Source: Panicum virgatum (Eukaryota > Streptophyta > Magnoliopsida > Poales > Poaceae). From it: a DNA stretch of 64,000 nucleotides. The stretch is taken from the NCBI RefSeq assembly GCF_016808335.1, contig NC_053153.1:24538090-24602089 (forward strand), written 5' to 3'. Positions 12,366 through 22,793 of the stretch are shown here, piece after piece. Each line of letters begins with the position of its first letter. Position 1 is the stretch's first letter. The position numbers and the translations under genes were made by a program. The notes under the pieces were generated by a model, which saw only the letters and a list, made by a program, of their open reading frames with translations, did not search any database and was not told where the DNA came from.

Positions 12366-12855
12366 ATGAAAACGGGCGGGAAACCCCTCAACCATTTTTG
12401 TTTCCGTATTTTATTACGGAAAACGGGCCGGGAAGCGACGAAATAGTTGGAAACGAGAACAAAAACGGGATATACAGGTTACAGAAATAGGCGGGATCCG
12501 AAAAATTTACCGGAATACATTATTATTTAATCACCATTATCTTGTAGGAATATAACACTATACACTCTTTTATGAAAATTATTTTTTAAAAAATATAATC
12601 AATGTTTCATGTTTCTTATGATTAAACTGTGAAGTACACCGATTGATGTTTGAGGAATGAGAGGGAGGGCATATGGTGTGTGTATTAAATTTTTTTCAGA
12701 TTTTATAAATACGAGATTATTTCAGCTAAAAATGGGATCCCAAAAAAACAGACGAGATTATTTCCATATTTTTCTGTAAATACGGAAACATACATGATAA
12801 ATATAGAAATATAGGTGGGACAAGATGGGATTTTTTTGGGTCTGTTTTCATCCTT
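12366..12855. mobile_element. Degenerate non-autonomous hAT-like element
   Basis: The left end GGGATGAAAACGG and the right end CTGTTTTCATCC are inverted. The interior is full of GGAAACGG, TTTCCGTATTT and ACGGAAA words typical of grass hAT elements with GATGAAAACGG termini. An 8-bp target duplication could not be identified, so the ends are approximate. Confidence 0.5.
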
Positions 12856-13301
12856 AGCAGCGGTCTACACTACCATTCACGTGCGCACGGCTATGCATTA
12901 CCCGTGCTGCAAATCACGTAATTGTTGTCTGAAGAGTTTATTTTCCAAATTAGCCCCTTCAAATAACCTCAAATTTCGGTTCAATCCGATTATTTGCTTG
13001 CTACAATGTGTATATTGACCAGTGAGCTCAGGAGGCCGTGGATTATCGTGCTCTTTTTATTTCCTTCTATTTTTTTCTTTTATGTGTCCCTTTCGTTCCG
13101 ATAGTTTTTTGTTCTCTTGTTTTATTTACCTTTTCCCTTCCATTCGTTATCTATTCTCCTATTGGTGTGAGCTTCTTTCTTCCTTTTTTCCTTTCTTATT
13201 TTATTATAATTTTTCTCTAAATTTTTCTTTCTTTCTTCACATGACAAGTTACCTGTATAATATTTTTTTACGATTTCATATTGTTTATATAGATTGCACA
13301 A
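12856..13301. other. Pyrimidine-rich intergenic stretch, nothing recognised
   Basis: From about 13040 the plus strand is almost entirely T/C-rich with TTTCTTTT words. No convincing coding or structural feature was found. Confidence 0.5.
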
Positions 13302-13730
13302 ATGGGTCTATCATATTTCTTTTTGCATAGATGTGATTGGAATGAAATAATTATTCGACAATTCTATGCAACTTTAGAAATTGATATGGTTGAGGAAACC
13401 TTAGCTTGGATGACTGGAAAAAGGATTTATCATACCACTTTTACTGAGTTTGCTACTGCTAACCTATTGAATTATGATTTTCTTAAAGATGAGCATAGTG
13501 TTAATATGGTGATGGAAAATTTACTTGATGAAAATGATTATCCTATTTATTATGAGCCTGCTTGTCTTGGGATCCCTCGGGTCTTTGGTGATTATCCAAA
13601 TATAACAACAAATAAAGTCATGACTAATATTTTCAAAAAGTTTGTGAGAACACCATCCCAAGCCCATAAGCAACTAAGCATTTCTACCCAACAAATCAAG
13701 TCTATGCCATACAAAAATGAAATAAAGTGA
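13302..13730 (+). pseudogene. Fragment of a plant retroelement ORF (FYAT-type domain)
   Basis: The 142-codon frame contains IIRQFYATLEID, AWMTGKRIYHTT and TEFA. This spacing of FYAT, a WM.G motif and a following FA resembles the domain around VFYATAWIAP in the copia extra ORF at 4640-7471 and similar grass transposon proteins known to me. It lacks an N-terminal half and ends in a lysine-rich tail. It is probably a fragment of a retroelement-encoded protein, but expression as a small protein cannot be excluded. Confidence 0.55.
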
Positions 13731-13739
13731 ATTATCATG

Positions 13740-15412
13740 CTATTATAGAAACATGGGGGGGAGTCCACTAGTCTTCCAAGTCAAACTATTGAGTCTCTTT
13801 CTCAAATTGTTGCTCTTGAGTTCCCTCGAACGGCATGTCGTCTATACAACGATCGCACAAGTAAAACATACAATAAAATAAGAAACAACACAACAAACAG
13901 AATAAACAGAGCAAGATAAGGTGATAAAGATGTTGTGTGCGTCGCAAGGATCGTGTGAGCGTGAGAATCGATAAAAATGAAGTTAAAGAAAGGAAGATAT
14001 AAGTTCTATTCAAAAACCTCGTACAAGAATTTGTATAGAGAAGGATTTCCTGCGACGCAGCAGTTCTTCCATACCAACTTAGCTGCCCGGCGCTACTACT
14101 GGCATAACAACCGGTACACCATAGGTTGACCCAACCCAATCCTCTTGTACTAGGGTTGGCTCCTTGCAATTCTCCCTTTAACACCAACGGGGCTAAAACA
14201 AGGTTCCAGGGGCTTATATGCAAGTGATTCGAACTTCCAGAGGCTAGATCTAAAGAAACCAAGGGCTAGAACCTAATTAAACCTAAAGCACAAAGTTAGA
14301 TTTGTAAAAAGATAAGGCTTGGCGGTGGGTTCTATTTTGGAAAAGGTGAGGGGCTAAAACAGAAGAAAAAGAGCTATTTTGTAATTATTTTTGAACTGAG
14401 ATAGAGTGCGGGTCGATTTTTGAAAACACGAGGGGCCTTTTTGTAAAATAGTTAAAGGTTGACCGTTAGTGATTGGATTGACTCGGGTCTGACCGAAATT
14501 GATTAGTTGGGTCTTGATCCAACGACTCGAGTCAATTAGAGTGGCCTGGTTCTGGTGCGGCTTAGCTAGGCAGCTCCAGGAGGGCGGCTGGTGGCTCGAG
14601 TAGGTTGCTGCTCGACTGGGCGGCTCAAGGGCGGCATTGGGCACCGGCGGCGAGCAGAGGCGGTGATGCCTCGCCAGACTTGCTCGAAAATGAGCATCCA
14701 ACCTTGGCTTCTCATGGGGAGAGGCCGAGGAGAGAGAGCGTGAGGAGGAACTCGGTGGTGTGGTCAGAAGGGCGAGGTGGTGCGGCGGACGGGCCGCTCG
14801 ACGGTGAGGCGCAATCGGGAAACTCCGACGAGCAATTCCAGAGAGAGAGAGAGAGAGAAGTGGGTGGTGGTGAGGGTCCTTACCCTCGTGCGGTGCTCCG
14901 GTGGCGTCTTTTTGGCTAAGGGAGGTGATGGAGCGGCAGATCGACAGTGAGCTTGAGAGATCGGCAAGCATGGCGGTGAGGGCGCGAGCAAACGAGGAAT
15001 GAGTCCGAGGGAGGGGAGGGAACACAGGCATGGTGGCTCGGGCGCCTTTTGTAGGAGGAGAGAGGGAGAGGGAAGGCCAGGAGGGGAGAGGACTTGGCGG
15101 TCGACCATGAAGGCAATACTGGTGACATTTAGCTGTGGGAGGGAGGGAAATAGAAGGGAGGAGGCGAGGTGGATCGAGCTAGGGAGAGGATAATGGGGCG
15201 GTGAGAGAATGAGCCGAGTGGTGGAAAAATAAAAGGAGAGGGAGGAAGGAAGTTGGGCCGGATGGGGAAAAAAGAAAAGAGAGAGGGAAGTGGGCCGAGC
15301 CGAAGAAAAAGAGAGAAACAAAGGAAAGAAATAAAAGATAACCCTTTTTTAACAAGGCAAAAGATTGTTTGAGAAAAAAAATTCAATTTTTTTATTTGGG
15401 TGTTATAGTATT
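13740..15412 (-). repeat. Probable solo LTR remnant of a Ty3/gypsy element
   Basis: Read on the minus strand it begins TATAACACCCAAAT, close to the TGTAACACCC/TGTAACATCCC starts of chromovirus LTRs (compare the element at 22794-35619). A long C/T-rich, Pro/Ser-coding-like section follows, as in those LTRs. The left boundary and target duplication are not resolved, and the apparent open frames inside are composition artefacts. Confidence 0.45.
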
Positions 15413-15680
15413 CGATACACATCTATTCGGATTCGTAACCGAAGCAATCCGCATTCGTATATATATCCGAGTCTATCCGTATTTGAATCTGAATCTGATA
15501 GAAAATGTGAAAACAAATACAATATCAGAGATATCCGTCCGTATCTGATCCATTTACATCTCTACGTGCCACAAACGGGTGCATGAGAGCTACGTGCCAC
15601 AAACGGGTGCATGAGGGGGTTTCACCTCTAAAGATCATTGCGTGGCAATGTTTCCATAGGTTTCAACAAATGTGGAGGAG
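15413..15680. other. Intergenic, hAT-like word content and a 28-bp tandem duplication
   Basis: The part rich in ATTCGGATTCG and ATCCGTCCGTATC resembles grass hAT termini. At 15563-15618 the unit TACGTGCCACAAACGGGTGC and its following bases are repeated once with a 28-base period. Confidence 0.5.
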
Positions 15681-15944
15681 TCAAAGTGTTTGGCCGGCTG
15701 CGCTGCAGCCTTGCAGGGCGCGGGATGGCCCAGATCGCTGCCACATCATGGCCTTGCGTGTCCACGCCCAAGGCAAGCCTGGCATGGAAGTGAAGTGGCA
15801 GCTGAGGAAGAGGTGGTTGCTGTCCTCGTCGCCACGCCTGCAGAGTTCACAGGTGGAGACATCAAGCAGGTTCTGGTATTTCAGGTCGCTCTTGGTGTGT
15901 GTGGGTTGCTGGCCACGGTACGCAGGACCTGTCAGCAGACCCAA
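15681..15944 (-). pseudogene. LINE fragment, reverse-transcriptase zinc-binding domain
   Basis: The frame contains CELCRRGDEDSNHLFLSC, matching the C-x2-C ... H-L-F-x2-C pattern of the zf-RVT domain found C-terminal to plant non-LTR reverse transcriptases. The preceding residues (SDLKYQNLLDVST) match the usual hydrophobic lead-in. The rest of the LINE is absent, so this is a relic. Confidence 0.6.
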
Positions 15945-16478
15945 ACAGAGTAAAAATCTATAGGATTTCGAATATCCATTACCATCTCAATCGGTGGAGC
16001 CTATTTATTGCGCGCGCTTTGCAGAAGGGAGGCACAGCTCGCTGGCAGGTGTGCCCGTGCGGCACTGTGCTTCTTCTTCCTCCTCTAGACCTCACGATGA
16101 TGGTGGCGCCGGGTTAGGAAAGGGGATTGGGGGGTGGTTGGTGGGCGGAGCGGCCGCCGGCGTGGAGGAAGGCGGCGACCTTTAGGATTCGGGTTCTCGG
16201 GTGGGATGATTCCCTGGCCTCCGGCTACATAAGAGGAGGCTGGGGACGGCGGCGGCTCGGCGGCAGCGACGGTTGGGCCGACGGATGGCGAGGCGGCGCG
16301 GAGCGCCAGCCGGGCAGGGCAGAATCTCCGATAGGCGGAGGACGGTGGCAGGGGCAAGGCGTTAGACGGGCTGCGCGAGCAAGGCGGTAGACGGGCGGCA
16401 TGGCAGCATGCTCAGCAGTGGCGGAAAGCGGAGGTGGCACCACCAAAGCTGGGAGAGGCGAGGGCGCTGGTTTCTAAG
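15945..16478. other. GC-rich stretch, no gene recognised
   Basis: 16080-16450 is strongly GC-rich with GGCGGCG words. Several overlapping open frames on both strands have Arg/Pro/Gly/Ala composition only and no recognisable domain. It could be a captured gene fragment or CpG-rich repeat. Confidence 0.4.
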
Positions 16479-16822
16479 GGCCTTGTTTGGTTCCACAAGA
16501 TTCCTAGCGCGCACGCTTCCCGGAAAAGAATCTTGCATGCATTAAGTACTAAATGAAGTCTATTTGCAAAAGTTTTTTAGGGATGTGTGCAACTTTTCGC
16601 GACGAATCTAATGACGGTAATTAATCGATGATTTGCTACATTAATACTACAGTAACCATCCTCTAATTGCGCGGTCAAAGGCCTCGTTAGATTCTTTATG
16701 GTCACTAGCGCATGAGTTCTGAAGTTGGTTTTATAAACTGATTTTGTTTGACACCGTAATTAACGGTCAAAATTATTACTATTCCTAGCGCGCTACAATC
16801 CTAGCACCAACCAAACAAGTCC
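16479..16822. mobile_element. MITE with GGCCTTGTTTGGTT termini and 3-bp target duplication
   Basis: The 344-bp element starts GGCCTTGTTTGGTT and ends AACCAAACAAGTCC, an imperfect TIR. AAG flanks both sides (16476-16478 and 16823-16825). A 3-bp duplication fits PIF/Harbinger, though AAG rather than TWA is atypical. There is no coding capacity. Confidence 0.75.
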
Positions 16823-16825
16823 AAG

Positions 16826-17309
16826 ATGAGGCTGTCGGTGCTGGACAGTTCGCCTCATTCGGGATCGGCGACCTGATCAGTTTGCAAGAATAACGCGCTA
16901 CAGTTGTACCCAAAGCATAGGACCTCGGGGCTCGTCATGGCGACACGCCACAACCATACCACTGATCATTGGATCATGTATTCATGTGTCCACGGCGATG
17001 GCCCAGGCCCCAGGGGGTGATGTGCAGAGTAAGAGTTGTCGAGGTGCATTGCATAAACTTCAACATTGCAAGATCTCTATGAACAAGGCCAAATAAAAAG
17101 AATTTACTATCCTCATCATAAAAATGCATTAAAAATGTCACGTCAATGAGATCCACGAGATACTTCAATAACTACGGTGTGAAAAGAGGTTAAAAAAATG
17201 TCAAAATTGCAAAGCAAGCCGAGCAGCATCATATACGAGAGCACATAACAGAAGTTTTAGGGTAAAGATAGTAGGTGCTCGCATTTCACTATAGTCGCTT
17301 GCCAATGCT
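16826..17309. other. Downstream region of the nucleolin gene
   Basis: This probably holds the 3' UTR of the nucleolin-like gene on the minus strand (proximal part near 17200-17309). The rest is unassigned. Confidence 0.5.
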
Positions 17310-20300
17310 TCACTCGTCATCATCGAATGTCGTCTTCTTTCCTGAAAAAATTGAACCACATGTTACAAATCAAGCGATCCCAACAAACACAGCTTCAACA
17401 AGGTTTCTATCATGACAGCAGATAGAAATCTGAGCGGCCTGTACCAGCACCCTGCTTGTATGGTGTGCCCCGGCCGCCACGGCCTCTGTCACCCCTTCCA
17501 CCCCTTCCTCCAAATACACGTCCCCCCCGTCCTCCGTCACGTCCGCGGTCACCACCTCGGCCCCTGTCACTTCTCCCTCTTCTTCCACCACTGAAACTTC
17601 CCCGCCTGCCACCACTGAAGCCACCATCTCTGTTATCAGGCCTAGGCTTCGCCTCATCAACATACAAGCTGTAGCCATCAAGTTCATTTCCGTTCAGCTC
17701 ATATGCTTTATTCAAGGAATCCGGATCCTTGAAGTCCATGTATGCCATCCTGCAAAACCAAGCAAAGCCTTATTTCAACACCAAGGAGCATTTGGAAATG
17801 GTTACTTCTCAAATTGTACAAACAATAGCCTTAAACCAGTTCCTCCCAAATCTTGTGCCCCAAAACAGGGGCTTAACCTAAGCATATAGAATTTATATGT
17901 GAAGAGCCAACTGACCCTTTGGGTGCACCAGTTTCATAATCCTTTGGAATTGAAATCCGAACAATCTCTCCACATGAGCCAAAATGTTTTTCAAGAGCGC
18001 TTCGGATCTAGCAAAGAAAAAATGTCAGATATAAAGAGACATTGTTCCAGAAAATAGAAACACAGTGATGACAAAACGAACATAAAATTACCTGGTCCTC
18101 TCCACTAGATGTGTTAAAGCCTTTAATAAATACAGTGTTGCCTGACCTTGGAGCAGATTTGTTGAAAGAACTGTTGTCCCTCCTGAGTAATACACTAAAT
18201 TCAGGCCACACTGATAATGATTGGTAATACACTGAATCGGTCATTCCCTATAGGAGAACCACCAAAGATGAGATAGAGAATCACCCGCTGCCAGGAGTGT
18301 ACGCGCCCCTCTCAACAGCAATGTCGACCCTCAAAGACCGTCCCATCAGGTCATGATCAGCAAATTCAAGTGCCTAAGTTGAGAAAAAGAGAGTTCATTA
18401 ACAAATTCTTCCATGGATGCATTGAGTGTCAGAACCAGTTGGTGTCAAATAGAACTTGACGGCAGTGAGGTCTTCTGATCTAAAAGTTCACTAAGCTGCA
18501 TTAAGTACCAAATTAGTAAGCAGATTGTTCACCTTCTGAGCAGCTTCAGCTGTAGCGAATTCAACATGACCATAGCCCTTCATGCTCCCATCCTCGAAAG
18601 TAGACAAACGAACATCTACAACCTCACCAGCCTCCTCAAAAAATTGCTTACTACAGGATGTGGAAATAGATCTTAATGGCAACACATTTCAAGAAAAAAA
18701 GAAAAGAAATTGACACACTCCACATACTGTCATACTTACACTTGTTCACGATCTACACTATAGGATAAATTCCCCACAAAAATCGTCTTTGATCCAGCAG
18801 ACTGACTTTGGCTTTTGGCAGGAGTTTTGGCCTGCAATAAATAATACACTTGTAAAAAATCCATCTAATATGAAACAACCAAAATATAGAATAGTTTAGA
18901 TTGTAGAAATACTTCATTCTGTGCCAATTTTTTGTTGGGAGTTTTAGCCTGTTTGTCACTTTCCTCTTCACTATCTTCATCACTGCTGCTTTCTTTCTTT
19001 GAAACCTTAGTGGCAGGCTTTGCAGCACCAGAAGAACAGTAAGCAGGTGAAACAAAATATTCAAAGGCAGAGCGAACATGAAGATAGAGTACCTTTGGCT
19101 TCTTTTGAGGAGGCTCCTCATCACTTTCTTCAGAACTCTCATCAGAACTATCATCAGATTCGTCACTGGACTAAAGAGAGAGAAAAACAGTTTGCATTTA
19201 ACATGTATATCACAGACAAGTGAAACTACTAACTTCATTGGAAGGCATTCTGTGATACGGAAGCCCCCCAAAGCATATTTTTGACATTTAATTTCAGTTA
19301 TGAAGTGGGCACAAATTACGAGTCAAAGACACAAGCAAGAGAAAGCATACTTGTCTGCTCTTCTTATCTGTTGCTAGATGCCTTTTTGCAGCAACAGTAG
19401 GCTTTTCAGGCTGTAAAGAAAATTGAGATGAATTTAAAATTTTGTGCAATAGTAAGTTAAGAGTAGAGAAAAATAGTGGGACCTACTTCATCAGAATCAG
19501 AATCTGACTCAGAGTCAGATTCTGAGCTATCACTAGATTCCTCTTTCTTCTTAGGAGCAGCAGCCTTTGCAGGCTTAGCATTGTTATCCTGAAGACAAAT
19601 AGAAAATACACTCTATTAGAAAGTTCTTTTAAGTATGATGAAGCCTCCAACAACCTATGCAGTAAGGTTAGTACCTCATCCTCGGACTCAGATTCAGAAC
19701 TCTCACTCGACTCCTCCTTTTTCTTGGCTGCTACCGGAGCTTTAACAGGCAAATCCTGAAGAAATTGTTCATGTCAGGAACACAACTGAAATTATTTTTT
19801 AACACAAACATCTACCTATCAAAGGTAATCAAATCAACGGACAAGTACAACATGTGGATCCACAAACATATTACCTCATCTGAATCATCATCCGAATCGC
19901 TGTCAGAGCTATCAGACTCTTGGGTCTTCTGTTGCACAAAGGCAACTGAAGGCTTCTTTAGCTGAGCAGCAGGCTTCTGAAAAACAATAAAGTGCAACAA
20001 ATGTCAGTGAAAAAAAATGCAAAAAGAATTCCCAACAACTGTTCCGGATAGTGGTGTCACACTAGTACAAGGATCTAACATTACATATATGTTCCTTATA
20101 ATTATTTTATCTTACAAAGACACTCAGGACATTTCATTGAAGTATTAGCTTATCAAGATGTGTATATACAGTTCTAAAACATGGAAGATAACAAATACAA
20201 TACTTATGCTTTCATACCACTGCTGAGATCAACCTTGAAAACAGTAGTATTTTAATACTTTCGGGAGAACGGTCAAGAAAAGCACATAATTTATACATAA

Positions 20301-21751
20301 AAAGCTCATGCAGAAAGGTAGGATGGGCAGACAACGGGTTAGAACATTCAAGATTCACATTTGAAGATAAAATAGGTTGCAAATACTTACATCATCCTCA
20401 TCAGATTCATCGTCCGAGCTACTGTCTGAGCTGCTGCTGTCAGACATAAGATTTTTGGAACCATTACTAACCACTGCAGCAGGCTTCTTTGTAAGGGTAG
20501 TGGGTTTCTTTGCAAGTTCGTCATCAGAACTGCTATCACCACCACTATCGCTGGTCTCATCGCTGCTGCTGCTGCCAGCAGCAGCTGGAGGTTTATTTGA
20601 AGCAACTGGTTTTTTGGAAGGTTCCTTAATTGAACAAAATGTAAGTACGGATTGGTAAGAAAGAAGTCCCTAAAAGAAAGTGAATAACGCTTACATCATC
20701 TAAGGAGCTCTCATCACTGCTATCATCACTGCTCTCCTCTTTAGCAGGTTGCATGCCTTTCTTCGGTTGAGTAACCTTCTTCGGCTGGACCTTAACCTGC
20801 AAAGATTTTCGTTTTCTAGTGAGCTGAAAATAGAAATCAAAAGAACACAAAGATCCCATCCATACACAAGACACGCACCAATGCCATAAAAAATAATTTT
20901 ATCCGTAGTGCATACCAATGAAAAAGCCAAAATGTGCAAAACCATGTTGCGTTTTAAACACGATTGCTATTTAGACCTCAAACTATAATGCAAACATCTA
21001 ACGAACGAATGAGTGGATGTCAAGGATATTCTAAAAGCCAATGAATTTCAAGTTTAGATATCCTGACAACTGCATACAGATACCAAGTGTTTCTGTGCAA
21101 TTGTTTATTTGAAAAATACCATGAAGCATTGTCTCACATATTCAACAAGGCAACTGGAACAACATATGGATAAGTACGAGTTACCGCAAAGGCAAGCTTA
21201 ACTCCCAAAAAGTGTGAAAGCAAATTGTTCAATCAACAGCATGCAGCGAATAACAAAAATACAAAAAATACAGTAAACGTGTCATGCAATCTATTGTGGC
21301 ATTGTAAAGCAAACTAATCTTCTGAGATGAAGCATTATAACTTTAGATTTTAACAGAAGGGGACAAGTGAGCCGAAAAGGAAAGAACACTAGAACAGTGG
21401 TACCTCCTCTTCAGAATCTGAAGATTCTTCCTCAGAGCTACTGCTCTCAACTTTCTTGGGAGGGGGCTGCTTCTTCACTGGCTCAACCTTTACAGGTACA
21501 GTCTTTTGCTTCTTCGCACTGACTGCCTTCTCAATCTCACCTTCCGCATTTCTCTTCCCTGTTCATTCGGATCAAAAAATGTTGTCACACCATGGGATAA
21601 CACATGTAAATACAAAGCCTGTGAGACAAACTTAACAAAGAATTATTCCACTACTTATCAAAACATTACCCTTCTTTGCAGACTTGCCCTCTGGGACCGA
21701 GACAGCAGCAGGTGCAACCTCAACACCGGATTTCTTGCTCGACTTGCCCAT
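17310..21751 (-). CDS. NUCL: Nucleolin-like protein (two RRMs plus GAR tail)
   Basis: Coding exons, 5' to 3' on the minus strand: 21670-21751, 21404-21558, 20695-20796, 20391-20624, 19875-19976, 19675-19755, 19487-19588, 19351-19410, 19093-19170, 18913-19017, 18740-18831, 18533-18650, 18285-18373, 18092-18182, 17916-18007, 17445-17749, 17310-17341. All introns are GT-AG and the sum is 1920 nt, giving 639 residues. The N terminus (MGKSSKKSGVE) leads into about 300 residues of alternating Lys/Pro-rich and Ser/Asp/Glu blocks. RRM1 starts near 382 (KTIFVGNLSYS; RNP1-like MKGYGHVEFA) and RRM2 near 482 (NTVFIKGF). An RGG/GGR tail follows, ending KKTTFDDDE. Plant nucleolins act in the nucleolus in rDNA chromatin organisation and pre-rRNA processing. 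Which of the two plant paralogues this is cannot be told here. Confidence 0.94.
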
Positions 21752-22345
21752 AATGGCTCAACTAAGCTCTACAGAAAATATGGGCTAAATTAAGAATAAT
21801 GCATAACAACAGTACAAACAAATGAAAAACTAAAAACTAGCATATTCCTCATGAGCGTCATAACAAAGGAGAAACATGAAAGGTGCCGAGTACACTCGTG
21901 GCATCGGTCACGTTAACGAAATAGAAACAAAAAAATCCAATACTCGTGGTAACTAGTCAGTAAACACAGGGTCGAGAACAGTTTTCTAAAAAAATCAACA
22001 GGTCATAATGAACTGCTACTCGCAATCCACCACCAAGCAAGCCAGCAAACCCGCTGCCGGCAGCGAATTGGACCGATTGGAGAGAACGGAACAATAGGAT
22101 TCTAGTGCTCGAGACGACGCCATGATCCCGCAGAATGGAACGAGAAATTCAATCAAGCAATCAGGGGCTAGGGTTCCTTACCGAGCGCAGGAGATACGGA
22201 CGGCAGCCCGAGAAGAGGTGGAAGGAGAAGCGGCGGGGTGGTCTGGCGGCGGCGCGGGGGCAAGGCTACGGTTCCGGCCGGGTCGCGGACCGGAGGGTTT
22301 AGGGTGGGTTTGGGGAGCGGCAGCGGCCCGCAGGTCTTATACCAT
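21752..22345 (-). promoter_or_regulatory. 5' UTR, leader intron and core promoter of the nucleolin gene
   Basis: A leader intron is predicted at 21769-22181 (donor GTAAGG, acceptor CTGTAG). The non-coding first exon would run from 22182 to about 22310. GGTATAA on the minus strand (22337-22343) is a plausible TATA box. AAACCC/CCCTAAACCC words between 22290 and 22315 resemble a telo-box, a common element of plant nucleolar and ribosomal-protein genes. Confidence 0.6.
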
Positions 22346-22514
22346 GTCCACAGAAGCTCTACTTTTGCATTTCGCCCCCCCACTAGGAGTCGATGTTTGT
22401 TTGAAGTATGCAATCATCCTCGCCTAGTCGTTTGGTTGCGATATTATGTCAATATAACACTTTTAAGGACTTCAGTATAAAAATACTTTGATGTTTTGGT
22501 ATGGACCTCGAACG

Positions 22515-22531
22515 ATGGGCCTTTGTGGGCC
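22515..22531. promoter_or_regulatory. Two site II (TGGGCC) motifs upstream of nucleolin
   Basis: TGGGCC occurs at 22515-22520 and 22526-22531, about 200 bases upstream of the inferred start. Site II motifs bind TCP factors and, together with telo-boxes, mark growth-related genes in plants. Function here is inferred from the motifs only. The rest of 22346-22793 shows nothing else. Confidence 0.55.
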
Positions 22532-22793
22532 AGAAATAGCGGTTCGGCTGAACGCAAGGATGACAATGGTTGAAATTTGAAATCTTACCCTACATGCCTC
22601 AACTGCTACCCGGCCCATAAAGGAAGGAAAAAGCCTTTGCTTCTGTGCTAGTGTGCTACACGGCTCAGCTATCAGGAAAAAAGAACTGGCATAGGTAAAT
22701 GCATGAGCAACGTGTACTCGGGATAAAAACAGAAATAATTTTGAAGCAAATAAAATGTTCCTTGCAAAAATTGTTTCAAAAAAATATAAATAT

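Noticed and set aside
13786..14262. 158-codon minus-strand frame
   Set aside because: No domain, odd hydrophobic Cys/Leu run, and it lies in the LTR-like remnant.
14354..15031. 225-codon minus-strand frame
   Set aside because: Ser/Pro/Arg/His low complexity inside a probable LTR remnant, without any recognised domain.
17412..17674. Pro/Arg-rich frames opposite the nucleolin GAR exon
   Set aside because: They are the reverse complement of the Gly/Arg repeat coding sequence.
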